Below are positions 12,299 to 25,031 of a stretch of 64,000 nt of DNA, piece after piece. Position 1 is the first letter of the stretch, and each line of letters opens with the position of its first letter. The notes beneath the pieces are model-generated. The model saw only the letters and a list, made by a program, of their open reading frames with translations. It ran no database searches and had not been told where the DNA came from. Position numbers and translations under genes: made by a program. This DNA is from Candolleomyces eurysporus (taxonomy: Eukaryota; Basidiomycota; Agaricomycetes; Agaricales; Psathyrellaceae): positions 1 through 64,000 of the forward strand of contig JANBPK010000862.1 of assembly GCA_027579435.1 (NCBI GenBank), written 5' to 3'.

Positions 12299-13978
12299 TT
12301 CATACCATGTACTTAGCCAGTTGAGCTGGTAAGACCTTTTGGGGCAGACTTTCAACGCGAGTACGCCCACACTCTGAATAGGATGGCCGACGCTGCTGTA
12401 ACCAGCAACGTCAAGGACCAGGTATTTTGGACCCTCATGGCGGAGGTAACCACCATGGTCTTATGCGACGGCACGTCGTCTGCTCCGAGTCGCTTCCGCG
12501 CAATGGCCCGCAGGACTGGAGGGTTTGGTAACTTGCGCGCTCACCTGTCTTGTCCAGCTCGATCCCAATACCAACCTTGATTATGTCCTCCAACACAAGG
12601 CAAAATTGAAGGAGATGAGTCAATATTCTGTGACTTCTTCTCGGGCCGCCGATCAAGGCGTTTTCGACAAGGTATCCCAAAGACATGATCGATTTCGTTC
12701 TAAATCGGCGTCAAGACTCGCTCGGCGTGGCGAATATCTTCAACATGATTCTCTCCCAAGATGTGGCTAGTAATACGTAGAGGTGTGCAATAACCCCAAG
12801 GTACATGGATATCGGATGTGGTAACTCGACCATCGTGTTCAATCAAGTGGAATGACTACCTAGCCTTCATGACGAACAAACTCGCATCTTTCTGGAAGCG
12901 AGTACTCATCTCAGAATAACGGCGGTCGGCGCGCACCGGAATCGAGCTCGATGAATCGGACCTGCGAAAGTTGTCACTCTGTAACCTACCGTTCCCTCGA
13001 ACGCCAACAAGAAGATTGGACCTGCCTTCACAGAAATGAATGTACTACATATTCGGTTTTGTACTCTGGTCCTTTCCGAACTGTTCTTCGTTTTCACAGT
13101 TTCTCATGATCGCCTTCCTTTTCCCACTTTAGCACTCCTAAAAAACAAGGCTTGGACCGCGTCTGATCACTTTTGCGCCAGCTACGATATATCGAGCACC
13201 TTTCCAACTCAGCCCCTAATCTCACTGAACACTGGATCCTCGACTTGAGCGCGACTGAACGCGAATATTGCAGTCCATCCGTTCTTATGCTCGATTTTGT
13301 CTCCCCAGAGGTTTCTATCCAGTCTTACCTAATACTTCGAAAAACTCAAACCCTGATATTGGATAGAGCTAGAGACGCTGCTAGTTATATCGACTTAAGG
13401 CCATGCTCGAAAAGGTTGTGTGTGCACATGCTGGCGAGGCAGGGCCCAGATTCGTGGTTGGCATTTTACTTGATGATGCATCTGTATTCGCGACGGTAGA
13501 GGGCTGCAAGTCACCATTGTAGGATCCGGAGACGAGCATAAGGATTGTGGTCACCAATGAAGCGCTGTATACATATTTCACAAGGACTCAGTCTCTTTCT
13601 AGAGAATGTAAGGGCAGCTCCATAGCCCATGCAGAAGAAGCTGTTGGTGTCTCCCTCGACCGGGAAGGCTTGACAGACGAAAGGCATGAATTGGTGTGTT
13701 TGGACACATTGACTGATGGATATGGAACGGAATAGTAGAGGGAGCCTGTGATACGGAAAACTTATCTATGGTTATCCGTCCGTTTCTATGGCCCAGTACG
13801 ATCTGTGACCATTCGTTAGAAGATATACCGACACCAAAACACTTGTATTCTGGATTTTCTCGTCCACTTATCTACAACAACAGATACAACAGGTATGATT
13901 TACAAACATTGAAGTCCGAGGAGATACCGGATAGTCTGAGATCCAACGATTTCAAACCAGCGAGCGGGTAATTAGTAC
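12299..13978. other. Unresolved, possibly decayed coding region in left arm
   Basis: This part of the arm has many short open frames on both strands but none that I can join into a convincing protein. A plus-strand frame near 12800 reads YMDIGCGNSTIVF, which resembles motif I of SAM-dependent methyltransferases, but it stops within a few codons. The same short frames recur in the right arm with changes in length, so selection on the reading frame is doubtful. Confidence 0.3.
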
Positions 13979-14737
13979 TTAGTTGCCGTGGTTGGAGACG
14001 AAGCCCCACGCTTGCTGGTGATTGCCCTTCCATTCCATGACCTGGATCTATATTTCGAGCAGTGTCAGTCAGTTGCAGAGGCGAGCAACGAAGAGAAGAA
14101 ACGACGAACTTGAGCGCCATCGCTTTCATTGACCAAGGTCCAGTAGAGCTCTTTCCCGCCTTTAGCGGTGGAGATGCTGCCAGTCGAGTTCGAGTCAGTA
14201 TGAGCTCTTGACTAGGATGTCCATGCAACTCGAAACGACCTACACATGACCTTTACCGTTCCACCCGACCGAGAAAAGAGTACCCTTATCGCATTCGCAT
14301 GCGCACAGGGTTCCGTCCTGTGAGAGTTGGCCCAGTGAGATACGACGAGAGAGAAAAACATGAGGATGCGACGTTTACCTCGTTCACAGAGATCGCCACC
14401 TTCTTGCCGCCATCGGGCCTTACGAAGATCTTTCCCGTCAAAATCCCGTCGACAAGCTCAAACTCGAACTGTCGGAAACAGATCGAGACGTCAGTTTTTT
14501 TCGTAAAAAGTATGAGCACTATCGACATACCTGCTGCTTTAAATTCTGTTGGTTTGGGGTGGCTGCCTGAAGGACTTCGCCGACTTTGCCGTCGTGGAGC
14601 GAAGCCGCGAGCTCAGACCCATCGCCCTTCTTGAAGAAGTCGTCGCAGCCCGTGTATCCCTTGTAGCGGAGGAAGAGATTCCCCTTCTGAAGGAACTGGC
14701 GGAGCTCGGGGAGCGTGAAGTCCGGAGGAGAAGACAT
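13979..14737 (-). CDS. 168-residue protein of unknown function, left copy
   Basis: Five exons read on the minus strand (14737-14531, 14468-14379, 14317-14244, 14176-14110, 14047-13979) join to 168 residues with good splice sites. The protein begins MSSPPDFTLPELRQF, has a KGYTGCDDFFKKGDG block, a short cysteine cluster CACECDKG, and ends with GGKELYWTLVNE and a W-rich tail. No signal peptide or membrane helix is visible. I do not recognise a named family. It differs from the right-arm copy (17427-18184) by a few residues. A diverged relative at 25032-25755 shares the ELYWT block and three intron positions. Confidence 0.75.
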
Positions 14738-15223
14738 TGTGATATTAAACTGATGGCGAAGAAGAGTAGTCAGTTCGAGATGCTGTATTGTGAAGATGAT
14801 GGAGGGAGTCCTGGGGCACCCGCTCCTCTCTTTATACGCTCCTCAGGACGCTGACAAATATTCCAAATGTCTTCATCTTGTTGTGGGCAGAACAGGATCA
14901 TGTCAGCGCAGCATCCAAAAATTCCGTCAATGCTCACAGGGTGCTCTCAGTATCGTAAATTTCGGAGAACTCGTGCTGCCGGTTCTGAGGCGTTGAAATG
15001 CTCGTAGAGCCTTCCCCTGTTTCTCCTTCGGTCTTCCTTCCTTGGAACTATCTTCTATCACATAATAACGTGCGGTTCGATGAGAGATGGAGATTTGACA
15101 TTTGGGAAGTGTTACTTGGTCACTAAATCTGGAAGGTGGCGCTAAAGAATACCTGATCGACGCCGCACGCTGCATTCATCCAATGACATTCGAGGTGGCG
15201 TTGATACTCAAATCCAGAACAAA

Positions 15224-16939
15224 TGTGCTGTTGAATGGCTAGTGACACGGCACCGTCCCCCACCGCGTTCTGATACGTAAATCCAGCTCAACGGTCTCAC
15301 TCGCGTTCATGAAAAATTCTGTGCTCCCTTTATTCAGCTTCCATTATATTCATCACTACAAATGACCCTTAATACGGCCTGTCACAAGGTGACTGAAAGT
15401 GACAAGTATGTGAGGATGGCATGATATTCAAGGGTTTTTCCTGTCCATCATTCTATATCATTGATTACTCAAGATCCGGAGAGTTCTTCCTTCAAGCTCA
15501 CGCTTGAACTGTCTACTGCCCAGTAACGATAGCCACACTTCGTCCAAAATCTCGTATTTCATGTTTATCAAGCTCGGGAGTCGTACTTTAAAAAANCCCT
15601 AAACCAATTTTGGTGGACTGCGTCTCTGCCACCAACAGTGCTGTCACAGATGGTGGCCTTGATAGGATTGCAGCAGTGTAATGATGATTCAAGGACCATC
15701 TCAAAGGAGCTTGGCAATTGTATTTGTGCGAAGTTGTGTGAGAGGAGATGTTGAGGGAGAGTTGCTCACGATGCCGTGAGTCGTGCCATCTGTGAGTTGT
15801 TTGCCATTAACTTCATACAGTATCGGATCCAATGCTTGGAATACGATGAACTCCTCGTCGTTGTCAGAAATGTATGACCTGAGCAAGAAAAGGAAGTCGG
15901 ACAAGGAACATCGTGTTCGAAGAAATCTCGTTAATCCACCTCCCCCTACTCAAATGTACCGCCAGAAAATCGATCCGGAGGAGCTTCGATCAGTGACCGA
16001 TTACAGAACTGCCTGCGCACAGCCGTCGTCGTCGACTCCTGTATAATGGGGAGCTGTGAAAACCGATCGGTTTTCATTGGGACCCTGTATCGCTACTATG
16101 AGATGATATTTATATGAGGTTGTAGCCGTCTATGAGGAGATTCGAGAAGACTAGGAAGGGCCTCGCCGAGATTTGATTCTTCACCGAGCGTTTTCATCTC
16201 TGCAGATAACAGCCTCCGGGCTTACATTCATGCTACTTGGAGATCCGGGGACAGAGAAGGAAGATGCAAGAGATCCCCGTTGCAGGTGAAGGTGTCCCCC
16301 ACAAGACGGGTGGATTTATGGACGCTTTACATGAGGGACAGATATTCGGTACGATTGATTCCCGTAAAGCAATACAATTATACGACCGGGTTCAACGATC
16401 ACTCGTGAAGTAGTGCTGCTCGGCTTCAGGTGCGTGTACATCACAACAAGCTACTGTTTTACTTCTCTGGGAATATTGGGACAGTTGCCCGTGGTTATAG
16501 CTTAAATCGAAGAGAGTGAAATCAATTCGAGCTCATTCTCAAATGAGGCAAATGCTGGGTGGTTGAGTTTCCGAATTGGATATATCGTTACTAAGTTGGC
16601 TGTGCAAAGTGGATTTGGCTTAGCTTGAGTTGTACGGCTCCAGATGAACATCAGTACGAGATTTGAGGCGAAATGAGTGTATCGCTGATGAGTGAGCTGT
16701 AAATTTACTTCAAGTGTAGATTTGAAGGAACAGACTCATCGGATCTTGAGTAATCAATCATATAGTATGATGAGTAGGAAATCGAATGGCCTCGTTGCAT
16801 GGTCATGCTTGTAGCTTTCGATCACCTCATCACAGGCCATTTAATGATAATTTTTAGTGATGGATACTATGAAAGCTGAATAAGAGGAGCTATCAATTCT
16901 CTATCAGCGCGGCTAAGACTATCGAACTCGATTCACGTA
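15224..16939. other. Central spacer of inverted duplication
   Basis: The outer parts of this spacer still match each other in inverted orientation but with many more differences: for instance TTCAGCTT near 15330 and AAGCTGAA near 16872, TGATTACTCAAGATCC near 15460 against its complement near 16745, and a stretch ending near 15590 against one near 16630. Only about 1 kb in the middle looks unpaired. No gene is supported; a minus-strand frame at 15701-15904 has a possible donor site but no motif. The N at 15596 follows an A run. Confidence 0.6.
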
Positions 16940-17426
16940 CAGCACATTTATTCTGAGTATCAACGCCACCTCGAATGTCATTGGATGAATGCAGCGTGCG
17001 GCGTCGATCAGGTATTCTTTAGCGCCACCTTCCAGATTTAGTGACTGAGGAACACCTCCCAAATGTCAAATCTCCATCTCTCATCGAACCGTACGTTATT
17101 GTGTGATAGAAGATAGTTCCAAGGAAGGAAGACTGAAGGAGAAACAGGGGGAGCCTCTACGAGCATTTCAACGCCTCAGAACCGGCAGCACGAGTTCTCC
17201 GAAATTTACGATACTGAGAGCACCCTGTGAGCATTGACGGAATTTTTGGATGCTGCGCTGACATGATCCTGTTCTGTCCACAAAAACATGAAGACATTTG
17301 GAGTATTCGTCAGCGTCCTGAGGAACGTATAAAGAGAGAAGCGGGTGCCCCAGGACTCTCTCCATCATCTTCACAATACAGCATCTCGAACTAGCTACTC
17401 TTCTTCGCCCTCAGGTTAATATCACG

Positions 17427-18184
17427 ATGTCTTCTCCTCCGGACTTCACGCTCCCCGAGCTCCTCCAGTTCCTTCAGAAGGGAAATCTCTTCCTCCGCTA
17501 CAAGGGATACACGGGCTGCGACGACTTCTTCAAGAAGGGCGATGGAACTGAGCTCGCGGCTTCGCTCCACGACGGCAAAGTCGGCGAAGTCCTTCAGGCA
17601 GCCACCCCAAACCAACAGAATTTAAAGCAGCAGGTATGTCGTCAGAGCTCATACTGTTTCCGAAAAAGACTGACGCCTCGATGTGTTCCGACAGTTCGAG
17701 TTTGAGCTTGTCGACGGCATTTTGACGGGAAAGATCTTCGTAAGGCCCGATGGCGGCAAGAAGGTGGCGATCTCTGTGAACGAGGTAAACGTCGCATTCT
17801 CATGTTTTTCTCTCTCGTCGTATCTCACTCGGCCAACTCTCACAGGACGGAACCCTGTGCGCATGCGAATGCGATAAGGGTACTCTTTTCTCGGTCGGGT
17901 GGAACGGTAAAGGTCATATGTAGGTCGTTTCGAGTTGCATGGACATCCTAGTCAAGAGCTCATACTGACTCGAACTCGACTGGCAGCATCTCTACCACTA
18001 AAGGCGGGAAAGAGCTCTACTGGACCTTGGTCAATGAAAGCGATGGCGCTCAAGTTCGTCGTTTCTTCTCTTCGTTGCTCGCCTCTGCAACTGACTGACA
18101 CTGCTCGAAATATAGATCCAGGTCATGGAATGGAAGGGCAATCACCAGCAAGCGTGGGGCTTCGTCTCCAACCACGGCAACTAA
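17427..18184 (+). CDS. 168-residue protein of unknown function, right copy
   Basis: Exons 17427-17633, 17695-17784, 17846-17919, 17987-18053 and 18116-18184 join to 168 residues; all introns are 61-67 bases with GT-AG ends. The second exon opens FEFELVDGILTGKIF, the third carries CACECDKG, and the last exon encodes IQVMEWKGNHQQAWGF. Start at Met 17427 is supported by the equal start in the left copy. Function unknown. The compact, probably soluble, beta-rich look would fit a small lectin- or inhibitor-like protein, but I see no diagnostic motif and do not claim it. Confidence 0.75.
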
Positions 18185-19856
18185 GTACTAATTACCCGCT
18201 CGCTGGTTTGAAATCGTTGGATCTCAGACTATCCGGTATCTCCTCGGACTTCAATCTTTGTAAATCATGCCTGTTGTATCTGTTGTTGTAGATAAGTGGA
18301 CGAGAAAATCCAGAATACAAGTGTTTTGGTGTCGGTATACCTTCTAACGAATGGTCACAGATCGTACTGGGCCATAGAAACGGACGGATGACCATAGATA
18401 AGTTTTCCGTATCACAGGCTCCCTCTACTATTCCGTTCCGTATCCATCAGTCAATGTGTCCAAACACACCAGTTCATGCCTTTCGTCAAGCCTTCCCGGT
18501 TGAGGGAGACACCAACAGCTTCTTCTGCATGGGCTATGGAGCTGCCCTTGCATTCTCTAGAAAGAGACTGAGTCCTTGTGAAATATGTATACAGCGCTTC
18601 ATTGGTGACCACAATCCTTATGCTCGTCTCCGGATCCTACAATGGTAGACTTGCAGCCCTCTACCGTCGCGAATACAGATGCATCATCAAGTAAAATGCC
18701 AACCACGAATCTGGGCCCTGCCTCGCCAGCATGTGCACACACAACCTTTTCGAGCATGGCCTTAAGTCGATATAACTAGCAGCGTCTCTAGCTCTATCCA
18801 ATATCAGGGTTTGAGTTTTTCGAAGTATTAGGTCAGACTGGATAGAAACCTCTGGGCCCGGGGAGACAAAATCGAGCATAAGAACGGATGGACTGCAATA
18901 TTCGCTTTCAGTCGCGCTCAAGTCGAGGATCCAGTGTTCAGTGAGATTAGGGGCTGAGTTGGAAAGGTGCTCGATATATCGTAGCTGACACAAAAGTGAT
19001 TAGACACGGTCCAAGCCTTGTTTTAGGAGTGCTAAAGTGGGAGAAGGAAGGCGATCATGAGAAACTGTGAAAACGAAGAACAGTTCCGAAAGGACCAGAA
19101 TACAAAAGCGAATATGTGGTGCATTCATTTCTGTGAAGGCAGGTCCAATCTTCTTGTTGGCGTTCGAGGGAACAGTAGGTTACAGAGTGACAACTTTCGT
19201 AGGTCCGATTCATCGAGCTCGATTATTCCGGTGCGCCGGCCGCCGTTATTCTGAGATGAGTACTCGCTTCCAGAAAGATGCGAATTTGTTCGTCATGAAT
19301 GCTAGGTAGTCATTCGACTTGATTGAACACGATGTTCGAGTTACCACATCCGATATCCATGTACCTTGGGGTTATTGGACACCTCTACGTATTACTAGCC
19401 ACATCTTGGGGGAGAATCATACCGAAGATATTCGCCACGTTGAGCAATTCTCGACGCCGATTTTGAATGAAATCGATCATGTCTTTGGGATACCTTGTCG
19501 AAAACGCCTTGATCGCCCGAGAAGAAGTCACAGAATATTGACTCATCTCTTTCAATTTTGCCTTGTGTTGGCGGACATGTTGGTTTTGGGATCGAGCTGG
19601 ACAAGACAGGTGAGCGCGCAAGTTACCAAACCCTCCAGTCCTGCGGGCCATTGCGTGGAAGCGACTCGGAGCAGACTACGTGCCATCGCATAAGACCACG
19701 GTGGTTACCTCCGCCATGAGGGTCCAAAATACCTGATCCTTGACGTTGCTGGATACAGCAGCGTCGGCCATCCTGTTCAAGAGTGTGGGCGTACTCGCGT
19801 TGAAAGTCTGCCCCAAAAGGTCTCACCAGCTCAACTGGCTAAGTACATGGTATGAA
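18185..19856. other. Unresolved region in right arm
   Basis: This is the mirror of 12299-13978. Short open frames again occur on both strands, and none joins into a recognisable protein. Confidence 0.3.
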
Positions 19857-21432
19857 CTAAATATGAGGAACAAAATCTATCCACTCCACCGTCTGATGCG
19901 CTGCTGTAGGGACGTCATGGAGGCCCCAGAACGTAACACCAATGAGCAAGATCCTCGCAGGTATATACAAAACCACACTGAACAACGCAATAAACCTAAA
20001 GACATGTACAAACCTCGACTTCGAATCCATATTTGGAGCGCTCCACGCTCCGTATATCCAGGAATTCAAAACTCCAATCAATGGTACGATAAGGAAAACC
20101 AATGGTGAGACTGCAATGTAAAGTGACGAGACCCTCCAGAGGGTATGCGCCACGAAAGAGGGAAATGCAAACGACCAGGCGATACAGTGAATTGCGCCGA
20201 AGAGAGACGCCAGGAGTGGGATGATGATCAGAACGCTGGTGAGCATATCGGGTGAGGTTGGATAGGCGTAATAAGTGGGAATAGAAGCAATTCTGTCGTT
20301 TAAGAGACCGGAATCGCTCATCTCCGTGATCTGGGAGGATAGATTGGATATCACTCGTCGAGGAAGGCCGAAGACTGGGAGATGTGTCTTAGAATTAAGA
20401 TATCCTCGTGAAGAAACTGAGACTCACTGTTACGCATTGTTGAACGCGGAGGAGGTGGATCAGAGCGGAAACGCCTGCCGGTATCCCAAGATCGCTGATA
20501 AGCAGGGAGCAGGAGACGCATGAAGTCGTCGTCGTCCAACTCCTTAGGATCATCAGGATAATCTTCAAAGGGGATGGGGATCACCACGGGGCACTGAACG
20601 TCGAGAGGCTTGTCCCACCAGAAGAAATACATTGCCCCGTTCAAGGCCGCGTAAGCCAGAGTGACGATCTCCAACTCTGTCACAGTCAAACGTTGTACGC
20701 CACGTGCGATGCATTGTACGACAAACCACGTCGTCTGGACAATGACAAAAGCCTTGGCGAGCTCGTCTCCTTTGCTTCGATCCCGGATCTCCTCCTCAGT
20801 GATCGGGAGATTCTCAAGGATAGATCGAGCGGCGGAATAGGGCAACGGTCGTTTCCTCTGCTCATCGGTGAGCACCAATGGACGGAGTTGACCCATCCGG
20901 CGCTGGTACTCGTATGGATCCGGGGGCCAAAGCTCGAGGATTTTGCTTGGATCCAGGCATCGATATTTCCCTTTGAAGAGAAACACAAGTCCGCCCATTT
21001 GAAGGAAGTGGCCTTGTACTGGACCCCATCCGTGCCCTGCGGCACTTTATCAGGGAGGCTCACTTCAAGAGTGATAGTGGACGCACCGATCATAGACGCT
21101 ATGTTCCTAGCTCCAAGCCACTGCCTATATGCCCATATCAATACCACCTCGGGCGAGACGAGCGCCCAGGCGAATAGAGTGAATCGTGCTCGCAGTCGTC
21201 TCCATCGATTTGACCGATGGCCGGTTACGTTGGGGTGGACGGAGATCCATGTACACGCGAAGATTGTCGTAAGGCAAGTCCAGATGATGCCTGGTGTCGA
21301 TCGATAGCTGGTGTTGAACTGTACAGGCTCTTGCCTTGACTCTAGCAGGTATTTGGACTGATTGTTCAAGGGAAGACGGTTAGAGGCATAGTAGTTGCGA
21401 GCGAAGTAGAGAACGAGGAGAAGGAAAAACAT
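19857..21432 (-). CDS. Multi-pass membrane protein, basidiomycete family, right copy
   Basis: Minus-strand exons 21432-21087, 21036-20428 and 20374-19857 mirror the left copy exactly in length, apart from the N there. The protein ends VEWIDFVPHI. The TTWFVVQCIARG and RDRSKGDELAKAF blocks are intact. Substitutions relative to the left copy are few (for example Asn for Asp in the first exon and Thr for Ile near the end of exon 3's first segment). Both copies therefore look able to make protein; whether both are expressed cannot be seen. Confidence 0.8.
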
Positions 21433-21948
21433 AGAGAGGGTGTGGCGTCAACGCGTGCTAGCCGTCCATTTCAACGGTAGTGACACGCGCTGATTCATTA
21501 ACGATCGCCAGTGGGCAGGTGGTGCAGGTGAATAGGTGAAATATACGTGAATAAGGAAGCTTGAAAGCCAACACAAAGGCGTTTATCGGCGTCGTTGAGA
21601 GTGTATGTATGCATTCGCCTGTGAACGCTTTGCAGTCCTATTGACTGTGGTGAATAACGGGTCCGGAGGGTTCGCCGAACATGCTTAGTGGACGATGCCA
21701 AACAATGACAGACACGATCACAAATTTACCAAACCCAGAACTAGGACTATGCAGCTTGGCCCTTGCGAAGGGGCTCATCAGAGGGCTTAACCGCTGCCCT
21801 AACTGCCGCTGCAAGGACGTCCAAGCCACCTAACTTAGACTTCTGAGGGGGAGCATGATCGCATTGGTGATTTCCCATAATGCACGATGCGTGATGCGCC
21901 GGGACCGAATAGCAAGGTGTGAATTGAAGGGGTGTGCAGCCTAAGATG

Positions 21949-23441
21949 GAGAGGCGCCACTGCCCCGGTGCGGCCATCTTACAAGGATCCCCCAGAGTAG
22001 ACCCGACGTTTCGCTTGGATAGTCTGTGAACGATCCCGCCACTATGATTCAGTCGGCCGTCTCCGAAGATGAAGCCGGAAGAGTGCACAGTTAGCCCGAT
22101 AGGCCGTTCCCCTTCTACAGTTCACTGGAACTATATTGTAATGCTTGCGTCGAGCTAGCTTCATAGTTCCTAACCATCTCGCTTTCAATGGTCGCTGATA
22201 TCGATTCACCCTCTAAACTTTGATATGACTGATAGGCACTAATAAATTATGGGTACTAAGCATCTATCAGTGCAACCACCTGTACCTGAGATAGCCCTGC
22301 CTCCTAAGTTCTTTTTCATGTTTTTCCCATATTCGGGTTGGTCTAGGGAGTGGACTGAGGGGAAAGAGCGATCAGTTGTCTTTATTTACTTGGACTTGGA
22401 CAGGCTATACGTAGTATTAGTGGCGAAACCCCAGGTATCGCTCTTAATGCATCCCGTCACAACATATAGCGACTCCCCCTTTTCAAACTGCCTAAGGGCA
22501 TTTGAACGCTGGTAGATGATCCCAGCATTCTTAATCCGAAAGTCGTGAAGGGCGCCGGTGTTGTCTCGCTCTACCAGACCTGCCAGTGTCATCAGTAAAA
22601 AACCAGCTGACCGACATCCTCCATCGTCTAACGAAGTGAGGCGACGGTATGGGATGTGTGAAGCGCGGAGAGATGAGACCATATTTGACCAGTAACGGAG
22701 GGGTATGGGTGAGATATGTGCGCGACCGTTCCGATGTGGCGCGATCGTGAGTAGGTCGGCGCGATAGCTCTGGGATCTCTTCCTGCAGGCGCGGCGATGT
22801 CGGATCGCAGAAATGCCGACGTGATATCTTCATATCGTGCGCACATCTCAAGCGCAACTCCGCGGCGTTTACCCCCTTGCACTCTTGGTGAGCTACTCAG
22901 ANTTTTTATTTTTTATTTATTTTTATTTTTANTTTTTTTCGGCTCGCAAGAGACGCCCAGACGCTCTCCCAGAATCGGGTTGGCATCACTATTGATGGCA
23001 GACAGCGACAAACATAATCATACAAATCCCAGGATAGGCCGTTCCTCATTGGGACCCTGTACCACACCTCTCTATATACCATGATGTCAGTTGTCAGGGG
23101 CTGACCGCTGACGTCCAAGCTCCCACTGAATACTGAATGCGTTTCCTTTCACTAGATGTCCATGTCGAGAAGAGATGACTTCATATGCGTCTTCGGTCTG
23201 TCCCGTGCCAAGGTCGCTTCGACTGCGCTGACGTCATCATGGATCCTGTTGGCTTGTGGGAGCGGTCGCATCTTCTGGGTCCAGCTCTCGATCCTCGGTT
23301 TTCAGCCTCAAGGTGTATAAATATCACGGTACGTACGGAATCAGGCCGCAGTAGTCCCTCATAAACAGAACCACTTATATACAAGCCCCTTCCGACATAC
23401 GTACAGGTTTTGTTTCCGGCGCACGACCTCTCACGCGTGGA
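21949..23441. other. Intergenic; T-rich tract with Ns
   Basis: No gene supported. A tract at about 22903-22940 on the plus strand is almost pure T with Ns at 22902 and 22932, so its length is unreliable. The end of the stretch should hold the promoter of the PAP2 gene. Confidence 0.45.
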
Positions 23442-24864
23442 ATGGAATCGACCACGACCACCGCTCCCGGCTCCTCCACCGCAAAACCTATGTCTCGAGG
23501 TTGGCTCGTTGGAGAAGCCCAAGATGATGTGCTAGATAGGCCGTTCAACCTTACTCTATGGCTGAGATTACACGGGGTTGATCTGCTGACAATGTCAGTC
23601 GTCGCCGCAGCCTGCCTCGGCGTTCACTTTGCCGGTGCGTTTTCAGTCTCATTCTACACTTCATTGAAGAAGTGTAACCTCTGATGCATAGATCCGGTCC
23701 CCACACAACTTTTTCCAATCTACAATCACGATGGATCGCTTGTTTACCCTCACCTCGCATACCCACGGCGGACGCAAATCATCCCGGTTTGGGCCTCTGC
23801 TCTAATCGCCATCCTGGTCCCCTTCCTATTCATCGGTCTGTTTCAACTGCGTAGAAGAAGTTTAGACGATTGTTTAACGTCCTTCCTGGGGGTTTTGAAG
23901 AGTGGGTTGTCTCCTTTACTCTCCCCTCCTATCAGGATGTGACGGATTTTCTAGGTGTCTTGACCGCCTCCCTTTTCCAAGTCGTCATTAAGACCCTCAT
24001 TGGTGGCTTACGACCGCACTTTTACTCAGCATGTCAACCAAATCTGGAGCTCGCAGCGCAAGCATTATCAGAGTCCGCTTCAAACAACATTCTCCCCATG
24101 TTCGACAAATCAATATGCACAGGCGATGAGCGAAAAGTCAACGATGCACTGCAGACTATGCCGTCAGGGCATGCAACAGCCGCATGGTCTGGGCTCTTCT
24201 TCCTTTTGCTGTACTTCAACGCCCAGTTGAAAGTGATGGCGGCTCATAACCCTGCGTATTGGAAGATGCTCGCTCTCTTTGCTCCTCTGCTCGGAGCATC
24301 TTTGCTTTCGGGGTATTTAGTTACAGACGGACGTAAGTCTCCAATGATCTTAAGCATGTCTTTCCGCATTCAGACTCTGACGCCTCTCGTTTCGTTTTTC
24401 CTGAAATAGATCACCACGCCGCTGACGTCGTGGTTGGAGCTTTTATAGGTGTATGCGGTGCCATCGTCGCGTTCCGCCAAACGTTTGCCTCAGTAACCGA
24501 CTTCAGGTTTAACCATATCCTTCTTCCGCGCTCGACGTCACTTCTCTATAACCGCAATCGACCGAATACACCATCGCGAATGGGACCTGGTCCCCACTTT
24601 TTCACGTATCGATCTCAGCAGCAACCTCCACTTCCGCGAGATTCCCCATTTTGTTGGGAAGGGGGATGGCAGTACGGATCGCTGCCTAAGGAGGTCTGTG
24701 GGGCACCGGGGGACGCGACTGCACTCGCTGTTGAACGTGACCACTCGTTACGACCGAGTAGAGCTGGTGGGATGAACCATGGGCATAGGACGATACCAAG
24801 AGACTCGGATGGTGGAGACGGTGATGCTTTGGGAACGTCAGAACAAATGTACGGACGTGCTTAG
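23442..24864 (+). CDS. PAP2-family lipid phosphate phosphatase (LPP1/DPP1-like)
   Basis: Exons 23442-23634, 23692-23901, 23955-24332 and 24410-24864 join to 411 residues. The three parts of the phosphatase signature are visible: KTLIGGLRP (motif 1, K-x6-RP), PSGHATAAW (motif 2) and a GYLVTDGHHHAADVVVG segment (motif 3, His with Asp four residues on). Several hydrophobic helices surround them. Enzymes of this kind dephosphorylate phosphatidate, diacylglycerol pyrophosphate or related lipids in ER or vacuole membranes; the exact substrate cannot be read from sequence. The C-terminal 140 residues after RFNHILLP are low in motifs and may include an unrecognised intron. Confidence 0.88.
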
Positions 24865-25031
24865 TTGTAATTGCACGCGAGAAAACCGCTTTCGACTTTC
24901 TCGGCAGGATATTTCTCTTTCAATGAAGTGTACATTTTGACGCTCAGATGCTTATTTCATTCCGCAAGTAGTAGTACAATTGTTCGTGGACACAGGACAA
25001 GTCTGAGATTATCGACTTATCAGTTGACGCT

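Larger units (their letters stand above)
10216..15223 (+). repeat. Left arm of large inverted duplication
   Basis: Read on the opposite strand, 16940-21948 matches this stretch almost base for base, with scattered substitutions and small indels. The outer boundary is near 10216, where the shared sequence starts with CATCTTAGGCTGCAC. The inner boundary of high identity is near 15223. The arm contains the membrane-protein gene (10722-12298) and the 168-residue-protein gene (13979-14737). Small differences spread along the arm, for example Arg versus Leu at residue 13 of the small protein, argue against a simple mirror-image assembly copy. Confidence 0.9.
16940..21948 (-). repeat. Right arm of large inverted duplication
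   Basis: This is the reverse-complement partner of 10216-15223. Gene order is mirrored: the 168-residue-protein gene (17427-18184) is inside and the membrane-protein gene (19857-21432) outside. Right-arm frames are cleaner than the left-arm ones, since it lacks the N present at 12283. Beyond 21948 the sequence no longer resembles the left flank. Confidence 0.9.

Noticed and set aside
12806..12840. SAM-methyltransferase-like motif YMDIGCGNSTI
   Set aside because: The frame stops a few codons later, and no other methyltransferase motif could be joined to it in either arm, so it is probably chance or a relic.
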